Assembly: GCF_024704835.1 (NCBI RefSeq)
Contig: NZ_JAMXBE010000003.1
Span: 124,001-188,000 of the forward strand
Direction of reading: 5' to 3'
Length of the DNA stretch: 64,000 bases
DNA from: Parapedobacter tibetensis
GTDB lineage: Bacteria > Bacteroidota > Bacteroidia > Sphingobacteriales > Sphingobacteriaceae
Both the position numbers and the translations under genes were made by a program. Numbering within the stretch: the stretch's first letter is position 1; each line of letters begins with the position of its first letter. The notes below the pieces were generated by a model, which saw only the letters and a program-made list of their open reading frames with translations, was not told where the DNA came from and made no database searches. Positions 20,226-29,123 of the stretch are shown here, in pieces.

Positions 20226-21521
20226 TTACATCAAATCCACGTCCTTATTTTCAGGTTCATGGAGTAAGCCCACCGATTTAGCAACAATTGCAGACACGGT
20301 AGCATCGCTTGTCACATTGACCACCGTTCTACACATGTCCAATGGTCTGTCGATGGCAAAGATCAGCGCCAGACCCGCTTCCGGGATACCTGCCTGACCC
20401 AATACAATCACCAGCATCACGATACCTGCACTGGGCACTGCTGCCGTACCTATGGAAGCCAGTACCGTCGTCAGGATAATCATCAGCTGGGTCTCGAGAC
20501 CCAACGCTTCAGGCAACATGGCCTGGGCGATGAATAATGCAGCGATGGCTTGGTAGAGCGCTGTACCATCCATGTTAATGGTCGCTCCCAGAGGCAGCAC
20601 AAAACTCGACACCTCATCATCCACCCCCAAATGCTCCGTCACCCGCTCCATCGTCACGGGCAATGTAGCCGCGCTCGAACTGGTTGAAAAGGCTAATAAC
20701 TGTGCCGGGGATATCGCTCGGAAGAATCTCGCCGGCTTTATCCTGGCAAAGAGAAACAGCAATGTAGGGTAAAAAAGAAAGACCAACAGCGCCAAGCCAA
20801 ACAACACGGAGGTTCCATAAACCCCCAATGCCGCTAACGTGGAGAAATCGGGAATCTCCACAATCAGTGCCGCCATCAGGGCAAATACACCGAAAGGCGA
20901 AAACACCATGATAATATCAATGACTTTCAGGATAACCGCGTTGAGTCCTTTGAAAAAATTCACTACAGGTTTGGATTTGCTTTCATCCACCAAGATCAAT
21001 CCGATTCCAAGTAAAATAACGAAGAAAATGACCTGTAACAAACTACCATTGTTCGTCATTGCCGCAAAGAAATTATCCGGCACAAGATCCATTAAGGGTT
21101 GCAGGGGCCCTTGTTCTTTGGTAGCCTCCGCCAATTTAATTTTTTCGGAAGCTTCTCCCGCAAAACCTTCCAGGAGACGCTGTCGTGATGCCTCATTGAT
21201 GAAAAGGCCCGGTTTGATGATGTTGGCGAGTAAAAGCCCAAGGCTTACCGCACAGGCAGTAGTAAATAAGTAAAGCAAAATGGTACGCCCTCCTAATTTG
21301 GACAACTTCGCAATGTCCTTCAGGTCAGCCAATCCCACAATAAGCGATACTGCTACCAAAGGAACAGCAATCATCTTGAGCATATTGATGAAGATGGTAC
21401 CAAATGGCTTTATCCAGTCAACCACCACACTTTGCCACGCCAATTCCCGCATTACGTAACCAAAAAAAATCCCCAGAACCATTCCAATCAAAATTTTCCA
21501 ATGCAAGGCAAGTCTTCTCAT
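20226..21521 (-). CDS. Dicarboxylate/amino acid:cation symporter (DAACS, GltP/DctA family)
   Basis: A 431-residue secondary transporter importing glutamate/aspartate or C4-dicarboxylates with sodium ions or protons. The serine-rich re-entrant loop reads AFSTSSSAATLPVT and the cation/substrate site reads ATINMDGTALYQ, both diagnostic. The second re-entrant hairpin, VPSAGIVMLVIVL, is also present. Substrate specificity cannot be told from these motifs. It is a single gene, divergent from the MarR operon. Confidence 0.92.
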   Translation of the reverse strand: MRRLALHWKILIGMVLGIFFGYVMRELAWQSVVVDWIKPFGTIFINMLKMIAVPLVAVSLIVGLADLKDIAKLSKLGGRTILLYLFTTACAVSLGLLLANIIKPGLFINEASRQRLLEGFAGEASEKIKLAEATKEQGPLQPLMDLVPDNFFAAMTNNGSLLQVIFFVILLGIGLILVDESKSKPVVNFFKGLNAVILKVIDIIMVFSPFGVFALMAALIVEIPDFSTLAALGVYGTSVLFGLALLVFLFYPTLLFLFARIKPARFFRAISPAQLLAFSTSSSAATLPVTMERVTEHLGVDDEVSSFVLPLGATINMDGTALYQAIAALFIAQAMLPEALGLETQLMIILTTVLASIGTAAVPSAGIVMLVIVLGQAGIPEAGLALIFAIDRPLDMCRTVVNVTSDATVSAIVAKSVGLLHEPENKDVDLM

Positions 21522-21782
21522 AATATGTTATTCGAAAAATAATTAGTTAACGACGACGTACTTTTTCTTGATATCAAGTCTACTTTTTACGAAGATTACG
21601 GCCAACAAGGTCAACCGATGCTCCTCAAACAGGTTAAGTGACGTCCCAAAAGTAATGGTTTTGACTTGTTATCATAGGCAATTTCGAAGATTTTTAAACC
21701 GATTATCAAAAACAACAAGATTGTGGCAAATATTAATGTGCCCCCAATGCCTGTATGTTCAGGTTATTCCATAAGCTATTCG
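21522..21782. other. Divergent intergenic region
   Basis: About 260 bp between the start of the symporter gene and the MarR operon. Apart from the -7 box at 21783-21790 no gene or strong hairpin was found. A MarR operator might be expected here but no clear palindrome stood out. Confidence 0.4.
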
Positions 21783-21790
21783 TATATTTG
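21783..21790 (+). promoter_or_regulatory. -7 box (TATATTTG) for the MarR operon
   Basis: TATATTTG lies 23 bp before the ATG at 21814; the -33 position has no TTTG. Confidence 0.45.
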
Positions 21791-21813
21791 TCACACTAAT
21801 TATTATTGTGCTA

Positions 21814-22245
21814 ATGGAACGATATAACGATTACTCTTTCCTGCTGGACCGAACGGCACGCCGGGTAAAACAATATGCCCAATACCAATTTAACTGCCAG
21901 CAATTCGGCATCACGGTAGATCAATGGGCGATATTGAAGGGCCTCAAACAATACGCTGATCTCTCGCAAAAGGAGTTGGCGGAATACTGTGGTAAGGACC
22001 AACCCACCCTAACCCGAATTGTGGATTTGTTGGTTAGCAAGAAATTGGTAGAACGTCAGGCCAATCCAACTGATAGGCGGAGCTTCGTCGTTCACCTCAC
22101 GCCAGCAGGCGAGCAGAAAATCGATGCATTATCAGATAGCATTAATAAGATACGTATGGAAGCTTGGAAGAAACTCAATGAAGACGATTTCGAGCATTTG
22201 AAAAGGATATTGGATACGATATATACAAATTTGAATATAGGATAA
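21814..22245 (+). CDS. MarR-family transcriptional regulator
   Basis: A 143-residue winged-helix regulator. The recognition region LSQKELAEYCGKDQPTLTRIVDLL and the wing with the family signature NPTDRRSFVVHLT are clear, with dimerisation helices at both ends. It is the first gene of a likely four-gene operon with a ferredoxin-NADP reductase, a ferredoxin and an NDH-2 enzyme, so it probably senses a redox-active or aromatic ligand and controls them; that is inference from position. The ATG at 21814 is used rather than the GTG at 21808. Confidence 0.88.
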   Translation: MERYNDYSFLLDRTARRVKQYAQYQFNCQQFGITVDQWAILKGLKQYADLSQKELAEYCGKDQPTLTRIVDLLVSKKLVERQANPTDRRSFVVHLTPAGEQKIDALSDSINKIRMEAWKKLNEDDFEHLKRILDTIYTNLNIG

Positions 22246-22289
22246 GGAGTGATACGCGAAGTAAGACTCATCATTATTGACGGAAAAAA

Positions 22290-23306
22290 ATGGACACAAA
22301 AAAAATAACAACAGATATTTGCATCATTGGGGCTGGGCCCGTAGGATTATTTTCAGTTTTTGAAGCCGGCTTACTAAAAATGCGGTGTCACCTCATCGAT
22401 GCATTACCGCAAATTGGCGGGCAATTGTCGGAAATTTACCCTCGCAAGCCGATTTATGACATTCCGGGCTATCCGTCTATCGATGCCCAAGACTTGGTTG
22501 ATAAACTCATGGAGCAGATTGAACCATTCGCGCCAACATTTACGTTGGGTGAACGGGTAGAGGGACTGGAAGAGCAAGCCGATGGATCTTACCACGTCAT
22601 CAGCAACGAAAACACGGTCATCCATGCCGCAGTGGTGGTTATTGCCGGCGGATTGGGTTCGTTCGAGCCCCGTAAACCCGAAATCCCCCGCCTGATTGAT
22701 TTTGAAGGCAAAGGGGTAAACTACATGGTGAAAAATCCAGAGCATTACCGCGATAAACGCGTGGTGATTGCCGGAGGGGGCGACTCCGCCTTGGACTGGA
22801 CGGTGTTCTTAAGTAATATCGCTGCTGAAGTCACCTTAGTACACCGCAGCGACAGTTTCCGGGGTGCGCCCGATTCCGCCGAAAAGGTATTCGGGTTGGC
22901 CGAAAAAGGAAAGGTACGCCTACTGCTGCATAGCAACCTCAGCAGTGTACATGGTAACGGAACGCTAAGCCATGTAGGTATCATGGATAAGGCCAAAGAA
23001 GAAACCCTATTGGAAACAGATGCGCTAATCCCGTTATTCGGCCTTAGCCCCAAACTGGGGCCGATCGCCGATTGGGGATTAACCATCGATAAATCAGCCA
23101 TTTCTGTGAATACGGTCGATTATTCCACCAGTATCGAACGGATATATGCCATCGGCGATATCAACACCTATCCAGGCAAACTAAAGCTGATCCTTTGTGG
23201 TTTTCACGAGGCAGCGCTGATGGTCCAAAGTGCCTTCAAATACGTATATCCAGCAGAAAAATTAAGTTTCAAATACACCACGGTTAATGGTGTAAACGCC
23301 TTTTAA
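22290..23306 (+). CDS. Ferredoxin--NADP(+) reductase, thioredoxin-reductase-like
   Basis: A 338-residue flavoprotein with two Rossmann dinucleotide sites: FAD site IIGAGPVGLFSVFEAG near the N-terminus and NADPH site VVIAGGGDSALDW near residue 155. The C-terminal FAD loop YAIGDINTYPGKLKLILCGFH is typical of the TrxR-like ferredoxin reductases, and the CxxC disulfide of true thioredoxin reductases is absent. The ferredoxin encoded 11 bp downstream is the obvious partner, so electrons probably flow NADPH to FAD to [2Fe-2S]. Confidence 0.9.
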   Translation: MDTKKITTDICIIGAGPVGLFSVFEAGLLKMRCHLIDALPQIGGQLSEIYPRKPIYDIPGYPSIDAQDLVDKLMEQIEPFAPTFTLGERVEGLEEQADGSYHVISNENTVIHAAVVVIAGGLGSFEPRKPEIPRLIDFEGKGVNYMVKNPEHYRDKRVVIAGGGDSALDWTVFLSNIAAEVTLVHRSDSFRGAPDSAEKVFGLAEKGKVRLLLHSNLSSVHGNGTLSHVGIMDKAKEETLLETDALIPLFGLSPKLGPIADWGLTIDKSAISVNTVDYSTSIERIYAIGDINTYPGKLKLILCGFHEAALMVQSAFKYVYPAEKLSFKYTTVNGVNAF

Positions 23307-23317
23307 TCCACACAGAT

Positions 23318-23644
23318 ATGTCACAAACGATTCATATCGCAATTGAAGACCGTCATGGCGAAATCCGTCAATTGGAGATTCCGGATGGCATCAATCTCAG
23401 TTTGATGGAGGTCCTCAAGGCTTCTGAATACGATATCCTCGCTACCTGTGGCGGGATGGCATTATGTGCCACCTGCCATATACAAGTGCTCGAAGGCATG
23501 GAAGGCCTTGACCCCCATACGGATGCTGAGCTGGATATGCTTGATACCCTCCCCGATGCAGATGACAGTAGCCGACTTTCTTGCCAAATCAGGTTGAGTC
23601 CCGCGTTGGATGGATTAAAAATCAGGGTATCTGGAAACAACTAG
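23318..23644 (+). CDS. [2Fe-2S] ferredoxin, adrenodoxin type
   Basis: A 108-residue ferredoxin with the cluster ligands ATCGGMALCATCH (Cys-X5-Cys-X2-Cys) and a fourth cysteine in LSCQIRLS. The sequence LDTLPDADDSSRLSCQ is close to the adrenodoxin/Fdx consensus. It is coupled to the reductase gene 11 bp upstream and followed by NDH-2 after 59 bp. Likely electron acceptor of the reductase and donor to an oxygenase or desaturase not encoded nearby. Confidence 0.9.
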   Translation: MSQTIHIAIEDRHGEIRQLEIPDGINLSLMEVLKASEYDILATCGGMALCATCHIQVLEGMEGLDPHTDAELDMLDTLPDADDSSRLSCQIRLSPALDGLKIRVSGNN

Positions 23645-23703
23645 CGCGATTATTTGTGGATGTTATATCCGCATTGATTACCTTCGTCATCATACATCAC
23701 ATC

Positions 23704-25011
23704 ATGGAAGCACAAAACATTGATAAAAAATTCCCAAAAGTAGTCATCATAGGTGGAGGATTCGGTGGAATTGAAGTGGCTAGGGGCCTTAAAGACAAGG
23801 AAGTAGAGGTGTTGTTGTTGGACCGGAACAATCACCACACGTTCCAGCCCCTACTCTACCAAGTAGCCACCGGTACACTGGATGCGCCGTCCATCGCCTT
23901 CCCGCTCCGTAAAATGTTCAGGAGACAGAAAAATTTTAATTTCCGCATGGCTGAAATAACCGAAATCGATGCGGCTAACAAGCAGCTCCAAACCGATATC
24001 GGTGCCATTTCCTACGACTACCTAGTCATTGCCACCGGGGCAACCACCAATTTCTTCGGCAACAGGGATATCGAATATAATTCCATGCCGATGAAAAACG
24101 TGCGCGACGCTGTGAACATCCGCAGTTTCCTACTCCAAAATATCGAGGAGTCGTTGTTACAGGAAACCGTGGAGGAGCGAAACGCGTACCTCAATTTTGT
24201 GGTGGTTGGCGGTGGCCCTACGGGTGTGGAACTTTCCGGTGCAATTGCGGAAATCCGTAAACTCATCCTTTCCAAAGATTACCCCGAGCTGAAAAAGGAA
24301 GACATGACCGTCTACCTCATCGAAGGGCAATCCAAGGTGCTCGCCACACTTTCTCCCCAAGCCTCCGAAAAGGCCGAATTATACCTGAAGGAACTGGGGG
24401 TAAATGTCCTGCTGAATGCACAGGTTACCGGGTACGATGGTGAGGAGATTACCTTTGCGGATGGCCACAGCATCAAAACCAAGACCGTTCTATGGTCGGC
24501 CGGTGTAATGGGCCAATTTCCTTCAGGCATCGACCGTGGGTCCATTGTAAGGGGCAACCGTGTCCGTACCGATGAAGAATGTCGTGTTATCGGCATGGAA
24601 GACGTTTTTGCCATCGGTGATGTGGCCGCCATGATCACGGAAGACACCCCCCGTGGACATCCCGGAGTGGCTCCTGTGGCCCAGCAACAAGGTCGGTTGC
24701 TGGCTAAAAACATCATGCGCATGCTCAGCAACCAGCCAACAGAGCAATTTAAATACTTCGATAAAGGGTCAATGGCCACCATCGGGCGCAACAAAGCCGT
24801 GGTAGACATCGGAAAAATCCGATTCCAAGGTTTCTTCGCTTGGTGGGTATGGATGTTTGTGCATCTCATGTCGCTCGTCGGTTTCCGAAACCGCATAGTC
24901 ACGTTTATCAATTGGTTGATCAACTACATCACCTATAATGCGGGCATAAGGCTTATCATCCACAAATATCAACGTCCCAAACCGGTGGAAGAGATGGATG
25001 AGGTAAAGTAG
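23704..25011 (+). CDS. ndh: Type II NADH:quinone oxidoreductase
   Basis: A 435-residue membrane-associated flavoenzyme transferring electrons from NADH to quinone without proton pumping. It has the FAD fold VVIIGGGFGGIEVARGL, the NDH-2 signature NHHTFQPLLYQVATG and the second Rossmann site VVVGGGPTGVELSGAI. The FAD-binding VFAIGDVAA is followed by a quinone-pocket motif HPGVAPVAQQQG. The C-terminus has an amphipathic/hydrophobic anchor (FFAWWVWMFVHLMSLVGF). The ATG at 23704 is chosen because the upstream extension overlaps the ferredoxin gene. Confidence 0.93.
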   Translation: MEAQNIDKKFPKVVIIGGGFGGIEVARGLKDKEVEVLLLDRNNHHTFQPLLYQVATGTLDAPSIAFPLRKMFRRQKNFNFRMAEITEIDAANKQLQTDIGAISYDYLVIATGATTNFFGNRDIEYNSMPMKNVRDAVNIRSFLLQNIEESLLQETVEERNAYLNFVVVGGGPTGVELSGAIAEIRKLILSKDYPELKKEDMTVYLIEGQSKVLATLSPQASEKAELYLKELGVNVLLNAQVTGYDGEEITFADGHSIKTKTVLWSAGVMGQFPSGIDRGSIVRGNRVRTDEECRVIGMEDVFAIGDVAAMITEDTPRGHPGVAPVAQQQGRLLAKNIMRMLSNQPTEQFKYFDKGSMATIGRNKAVVDIGKIRFQGFFAWWVWMFVHLMSLVGFRNRIVTFINWLINYITYNAGIRLIIHKYQRPKPVEEMDEVK

Positions 25012-25016
25012 TTGGG

Positions 25017-25140
25017 AAGTCGGAAAGACCGGCCCTGTGGTTAATAGCACTTTGTATCCTTTGCGTGAAAACTATCCCGACGCGGCAAGGAGTGCGGGGT
25101 TGTGGGGTGCAAAAAACTTTGCGACCTTCGCGTGAAATAG
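25017..25140. repeat. Dispersed intergenic repeat
   Basis: Contains gttgggaagtcggaaag, ctttgcgtgaaaac and gcgaccttcgcgtgaaa, related to the element at 7477-7560. It separates ndh from the PolX gene and shows no coding potential. Confidence 0.4.
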
Positions 25141-25153
25141 TTAACTTTCCCCA

Positions 25154-26842
25154 ATGGATAACAAGACGATCGTAAAGACCATTAAGCTGTATGCGCAATT
25201 GATGGAATTACACGGAGAAAACCCTTTCCGTACCAAAGCCATCGCATCCACAGCATATAAACTGGATAAACTACCATTTGCCATAGCCTCCCAATCCATT
25301 GAAGCGCTCAGCGAGGTACCCGGCATTGGCAAGAGCACGGCTCAGAAAATTGAATCGTTGCTAGCAACAAGTTCGTTCCCAGAATTGGACAAGTTATTGG
25401 AAGCTACACCGGAGGGCATCCTCGAGATGCTGACCATCAAAGGGCTAGGTCCAAAGAAAATCCAAATCATCTGGCAAACATTGGGTATTGAATCCACCGG
25501 TGAACTGTATTATGCGTGCAATGAAAACCGGTTGGTTGAAGCCAAAGGCTTTGGGCTGAAAACGCAAGAAGAAATCAAAAAGGCCATTGAGTTTTCCATC
25601 GCCAATAAGGGCTGGTTTCTATATGCCAATGTCGAGAAAATTGCAGCCCATATGATGGAACAATTACAACTTTTGTTCCCCGTGGAAAGGCGACTGGCTT
25701 ATACCGGCGATTTCCGACGCAAATGTGAGGTGCTTCAATCGGTAGACATCATCATTGAATCTTCCATAGCGGAATTGAAGCAAGCGATTACCCAAATCTA
25801 TAACCTCATTATTGAAAACGAGGAAATGGATAACATCGTGAATGCCAAAGATGAAAATGGAATTACCTTCCGGTTCATTTCAACAGACCTGCTACCGTTT
25901 TCCCAACAGCTACTCATCACCACTGGCGCTAAGCAACATGTCGATCGATTGGAAGCCCTGGCCAATGAGGGGCTTCCAAGCCTCGATTCAGAAGAAGCAA
26001 TATACCGATCCTTAGGGATGACATTTATCGAACCCGAGCTGCGCGAAGGAGGCAATGAAATCGCCCTTGCCAAGACCAATGCTTTACCCACTCTAATTAC
26101 GTATAACGACCTGAAAGGCACATTACACAACCACAGCACATATAGTGACGGGGTGAATACACTCGAAGAGATGGCAAGGTATTGCCGTGACGACTTGCGA
26201 TTGGAATACCTCGGGATATGCGACCACTCCAAAACAGCGGTTTATGCCAATGGGCTGACCATCGAACGTGTGCAGGCGCAGTGGGCCGAAATCGATGCAT
26301 TGAATGCAATACTCACACCATTCCGCATATTCAAGGGTATTGAATCCGATATCTTAAGCGACGGGTCATTGGATTACCCGGATGAAGTGCTTGCGGGTTT
26401 TGATTTCGTGGTGGCATCGGTGCATTCCAACCTAAAGATGGACGTCGAAAAAGCCACCAACAGACTCCTTAAGGCCATTGAAAATCCATATACAACTATC
26501 CTGGGTCACGCCACGGGTCGCTTGTTGCTTAGTCGGGCGGGCTACCCCATCGACCACCAGCGTATTATCGATGCCTGTGCCGTACATGGTGTGGTCATCG
26601 AAATAAACGCCAACCCGCTACGGCTCGACATGGATTGGCGGTGGCACCAGTATGCGATAGAAAAGGGAGCGCTGCTATCCATCAATCCCGATGCGCATCG
26701 CAATAGCGGCTTTCACGATATGCAATATGGCATATATGTGGCCCGCAAAGGTGGTATAACAGCCAAAGACTGCCTGAATACGCGTTCCGCTGCGGAAATA
26801 GCAAGTTATTTCGCCGAACGGAAACAGCGGGCTATTCACTAA
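25154..26842 (+). CDS. polX: PolX/PHP family protein with helix-hairpin-helix motifs
   Basis: A 562-residue protein with the DNA polymerase X layout: 8-kDa-like lyase domain, HhH motifs (EVPGIGKSTAQKIE, IKGLGPKKIQIIW), a polymerase-like middle, and a C-terminal PHP phosphoesterase domain starting at LHNHSTYSDGVNTLEEM. The PHP metal ligands (HNH, ICDHS, VASVHS, LGHATGR, NPDAHR) look intact. In the polymerase palm, the usual Gly-Asp-Ile-Asp-Ile is read QSVDII, losing one catalytic aspartate, and the nucleotide-binding GSxRR is GDFRR. It probably keeps 3'-exonuclease/AP-endonuclease-type activity and has weak or no polymerase activity. The stop overlaps the convergent MORN gene by 4 bp. Confidence 0.85.
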   Translation: MDNKTIVKTIKLYAQLMELHGENPFRTKAIASTAYKLDKLPFAIASQSIEALSEVPGIGKSTAQKIESLLATSSFPELDKLLEATPEGILEMLTIKGLGPKKIQIIWQTLGIESTGELYYACNENRLVEAKGFGLKTQEEIKKAIEFSIANKGWFLYANVEKIAAHMMEQLQLLFPVERRLAYTGDFRRKCEVLQSVDIIIESSIAELKQAITQIYNLIIENEEMDNIVNAKDENGITFRFISTDLLPFSQQLLITTGAKQHVDRLEALANEGLPSLDSEEAIYRSLGMTFIEPELREGGNEIALAKTNALPTLITYNDLKGTLHNHSTYSDGVNTLEEMARYCRDDLRLEYLGICDHSKTAVYANGLTIERVQAQWAEIDALNAILTPFRIFKGIESDILSDGSLDYPDEVLAGFDFVVASVHSNLKMDVEKATNRLLKAIENPYTTILGHATGRLLLSRAGYPIDHQRIIDACAVHGVVIEINANPLRLDMDWRWHQYAIEKGALLSINPDAHRNSGFHDMQYGIYVARKGGITAKDCLNTRSAAEIASYFAERKQRAIH

Positions 26843-27477
26843 AACAACGCCCTCACCCGGTCATACATTCGGCCAAGCCACCCCCCTTCATCCATAGCCA
26901 TTTCCTTACCCTTATGGAAGCGCCGTTTGTCGCTTTGAACCTTACTGCTATCCCCTTGGTACACCGTCTTTATAATCCCGTCAAAATTCCCGTCACGCAA
27001 GCGCCCACGCTGCTGCAATTGCCCAGCCTCATTGTATAGCGCAAATTTTCCGCTCTCCTTTCCATCCCGCCATCGCGATACCTTGCGGAGCACACCGTTA
27101 TTATCCCAATATTGCCATTTCCCCGTCCTGAGGCCATAGGCATAAGCACCTAGCACCTTGAGGCTTTTATCGGGGTACCGCTCCACATAGGCGCCATGCA
27201 ATGGATGCCCATGATATCCGCCCTGCGTATGGTAGATGCTATCGCGGTAATAAGAATGGTAGGTCGTCTGTGGGTCTGCCGTACCCCTATATTCCTTATG
27301 GGTAAACGTAACGTCAATGAAACCATCGGCGGTTTGCAGCAACGCCTCATTTCGGAAGGGAATCGCTTCTTCCAGGTACCGTTGTCCATAGGCCTGCTGA
27401 CAGGCAGAAGAACAGGCTATCAGCAATATAAATAGTCCAACATGCTGGAATAATGATAATGTATATCGTCTTTTCAT
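26839..27477 (-). CDS. Secreted MORN-variant repeat protein (YwqK-like)
   Basis: A 212-residue protein with an N-terminal hydrophobic signal (LFILLIACSSACQQ, possibly a lipobox) and at least three MORN-type units, for example GLRTGKWQYWDNNGVLRKVS and GKESGKFALYNEAGQLQQRG. This family is often labelled YwqK antitoxin; no partner toxin is adjacent. It is the last gene in the direction of the secretion cluster but separated from it by a 165-bp gap holding an inverted-repeat element, so membership in that operon is doubtful. Confidence 0.65.
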   Translation of the reverse strand: MKRRYTLSLFQHVGLFILLIACSSACQQAYGQRYLEEAIPFRNEALLQTADGFIDVTFTHKEYRGTADPQTTYHSYYRDSIYHTQGGYHGHPLHGAYVERYPDKSLKVLGAYAYGLRTGKWQYWDNNGVLRKVSRWRDGKESGKFALYNEAGQLQQRGRLRDGNFDGIIKTVYQGDSSKVQSDKRRFHKGKEMAMDEGGWLGRMYDRVRALF

Positions 27478-27516
27478 CTCATCTTCGTTGTATAATTAGA
27501 TTCTGTCCACAAAGTC

Positions 27517-27640
27517 AGTGTCTAGGCTAGTATGTTCGTCAACAAGGCCTGTGTAGTGAGAAAAAGCGCAGTTTACTAATGGTAAATGAGCATTTTTCGA
27601 GCAAGCGTAACGCAGTTGACGGACATTATAGACAGACACT
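27517..27640. repeat. 124-bp inverted-repeat element (MITE-like or REP-like)
   Basis: Imperfect terminal inverted repeats: left arm 27517-27543 begins agtgtct and ends gtcaac; right arm 27615-27640 reads the same words in reverse complement. Inside lies a second imperfect hairpin (aaaagcgcagtttac / gtaaatgagcattttt). It has no coding capacity. Confidence 0.55.
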
Positions 27641-27642
27641 AA

Positions 27643-28122
27643 TTATTGGCCTTGCATCGCGATGGTGCCCACCTGTCCTTGGTGGCTCACCATGATGGAA
27701 TTACCAGTCTTGCTCAACAGGGTATACCCATCGACGGTTTCCCCCGGTTTGAGCATGTACTCACGCCCATTGATGCTGACCAGCGCGACGGTCTTTCCAT
27801 CTTTGGTATTGTTTACCGAACCGTAATATTGCACCATCGACCAATCGATATAGGGTTCAGGTTCCACATACTCATCGGCATACAGCTCTTCATCGGCTGA
27901 GTCAATCGCATCCTCCATCATATTGCCCAAAAAAGGATCGCGATAGTTCAGCAGCAAGCTATCGTCCTCTACCTTTTCCCGCTGCGGTTCAGTTGGGGGC
28001 GCCACCTTGCTCACCGGATCAACGGGTTCGCTACCCGATAATCCCGAAAAGATTCGGTAAAAAATCAGACCCCATAGCACCAGCACCACGGCAAGCAAGG
28101 GATATGTCAATTTTTTCTTCAT
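27643..28122 (-). CDS. PilP/GspC-like periplasmic secretion protein
   Basis: A 159-residue protein with one N-terminal membrane helix (PLLAVVLVLWGLIFYRIF), a proline/acidic linker containing YRDPF, and a C-terminal beta domain (VALVSINGREYMLKPGETV, then VDGYTLLS) with the layout of the PilP/GspC homology region that contacts the secretin. The stop is followed by the repeat element, and the start lies 9 bp after the FN3 lipoprotein gene, so it is the last clear member of the type II-like operon. The PilP/GspC call rests on position, size and domain pattern. Confidence 0.6.
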   Translation of the reverse strand: MKKKLTYPLLAVVLVLWGLIFYRIFSGLSGSEPVDPVSKVAPPTEPQREKVEDDSLLLNYRDPFLGNMMEDAIDSADEELYADEYVEPEPYIDWSMVQYYGSVNNTKDGKTVALVSINGREYMLKPGETVDGYTLLSKTGNSIMVSHQGQVGTIAMQGQ

Positions 28123-28131
28123 TACCCCCTA

Positions 28132-29118
28132 TCAGTTCCTGATGATGAAGCTTCGCCATGCGCTAAAGCCACTTTCATTTCCGGCCCGGTCCGATGCCCG
28201 CACTCGCCATAGGATGCGCTCGTTCCTTGCTCCGGCATCAAAAACATGCGATGTGGCTTCCAGCCGTAGCGGGAACTGCGCATTGTACAGCGTAGAATCA
28301 GTTTTATACACATAAAGCCGATAGGAAACGGCATCCCCACTACTTCCCCATTGCAGGGTCACCGGACGATTTACCTGGGTGTCATTGCCGGGAGCACTCA
28401 ATGTGGGTGCCGGAGGAGGTGTGCGGTCGTATGTGAAATTCCGCACGGTAGACCACCTCGATTGGGCCGTGTCATTCTCGGCCCGTACCCGCCATTGATA
28501 GCGGGCCTCATCCGCCAAGCCAAAGGCAAATGTTTCGCCATCCAACACCCGTTCCAGTACCAACTCCTCTTCGTTTACAAAGCTGTTGGTATCGATCTGC
28601 AAGCGGTAGCTGGTCGCACTGAAGATGCCCTGCCAGCCGATATCCACGCTGTTTTGATTCGTGATAAAATTGTCGGCTGGTGCCGTCTGCAATACCATTT
28701 GCGTGCTTAATGAGGCTTCGTGTATGGTAAAAGACCTCGTGGTATAAGAGGTCTCGCTACTCCCATTAAGGGCCTTCACCCGCCACTGGTATTCGCCGGG
28801 TTGCAAACTGATACTAAATACCGTCTTTTCCATGGTGCTATCCGCATGGAAAAGTTTAACCGAATCAAACGAAGGCGAAGCCAGTTGCAGCCGATATCGC
28901 AAAGCATGGTCCAAAGGTTCCCACATGAAATGAATCAGGTAAACATTGGTTTGCGCATTTTCGCCGGGCGATAGCAGCACCGGTGTACTGTCCGTAATGG
29001 ACTCCTCAAAAAAATCCGAACAGGCAGCCAGGCAAAACATAGCACATAGCCCGGCGACTAACATCGCGTGTCTCATTCCTTTGGTGTTTATGTGGTAGTT
29101 TTCGGGTATTGTGTTCAT
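28132..29118 (-). CDS. Lipoprotein with three fibronectin-III-like repeats
   Basis: About 328 residues. The hydrophobic segment LVAGLCAMFCLAAC ends in a lipobox cysteine, and three FN3-like units follow, each with a W(R/E)xxA-type strand and ending in WRVRA or WRVKA (for example YQWRVKALNGSSETS, YQWRVRAENDTAQSRW, LWRVRASDRAGNESG). Such repeats bind protein or carbohydrate at the cell surface. It is embedded between PilO-like and PilP-like genes with near-zero spacing, so it should belong to the machine. No counterpart exists in classical type II systems. The ATG at 29118 or 29076 could be used; a TTG at 29127 overlaps the previous stop. Confidence 0.65.
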   Translation of the reverse strand: MNTIPENYHINTKGMRHAMLVAGLCAMFCLAACSDFFEESITDSTPVLLSPGENAQTNVYLIHFMWEPLDHALRYRLQLASPSFDSVKLFHADSTMEKTVFSISLQPGEYQWRVKALNGSSETSYTTRSFTIHEASLSTQMVLQTAPADNFITNQNSVDIGWQGIFSATSYRLQIDTNSFVNEEELVLERVLDGETFAFGLADEARYQWRVRAENDTAQSRWSTVRNFTYDRTPPPAPTLSAPGNDTQVNRPVTLQWGSSGDAVSYRLYVYKTDSTLYNAQFPLRLEATSHVFDAGARNERILWRVRASDRAGNESGFSAWRSFIIRN

Positions 29119-29123
29119 ATTCG

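Noticed and set aside
26839-27477. MORN-repeat protein as antitoxin of a toxin pair
   Set aside because: The YwqK label is only a family name; no adjacent toxin gene exists and the protein carries a signal sequence.
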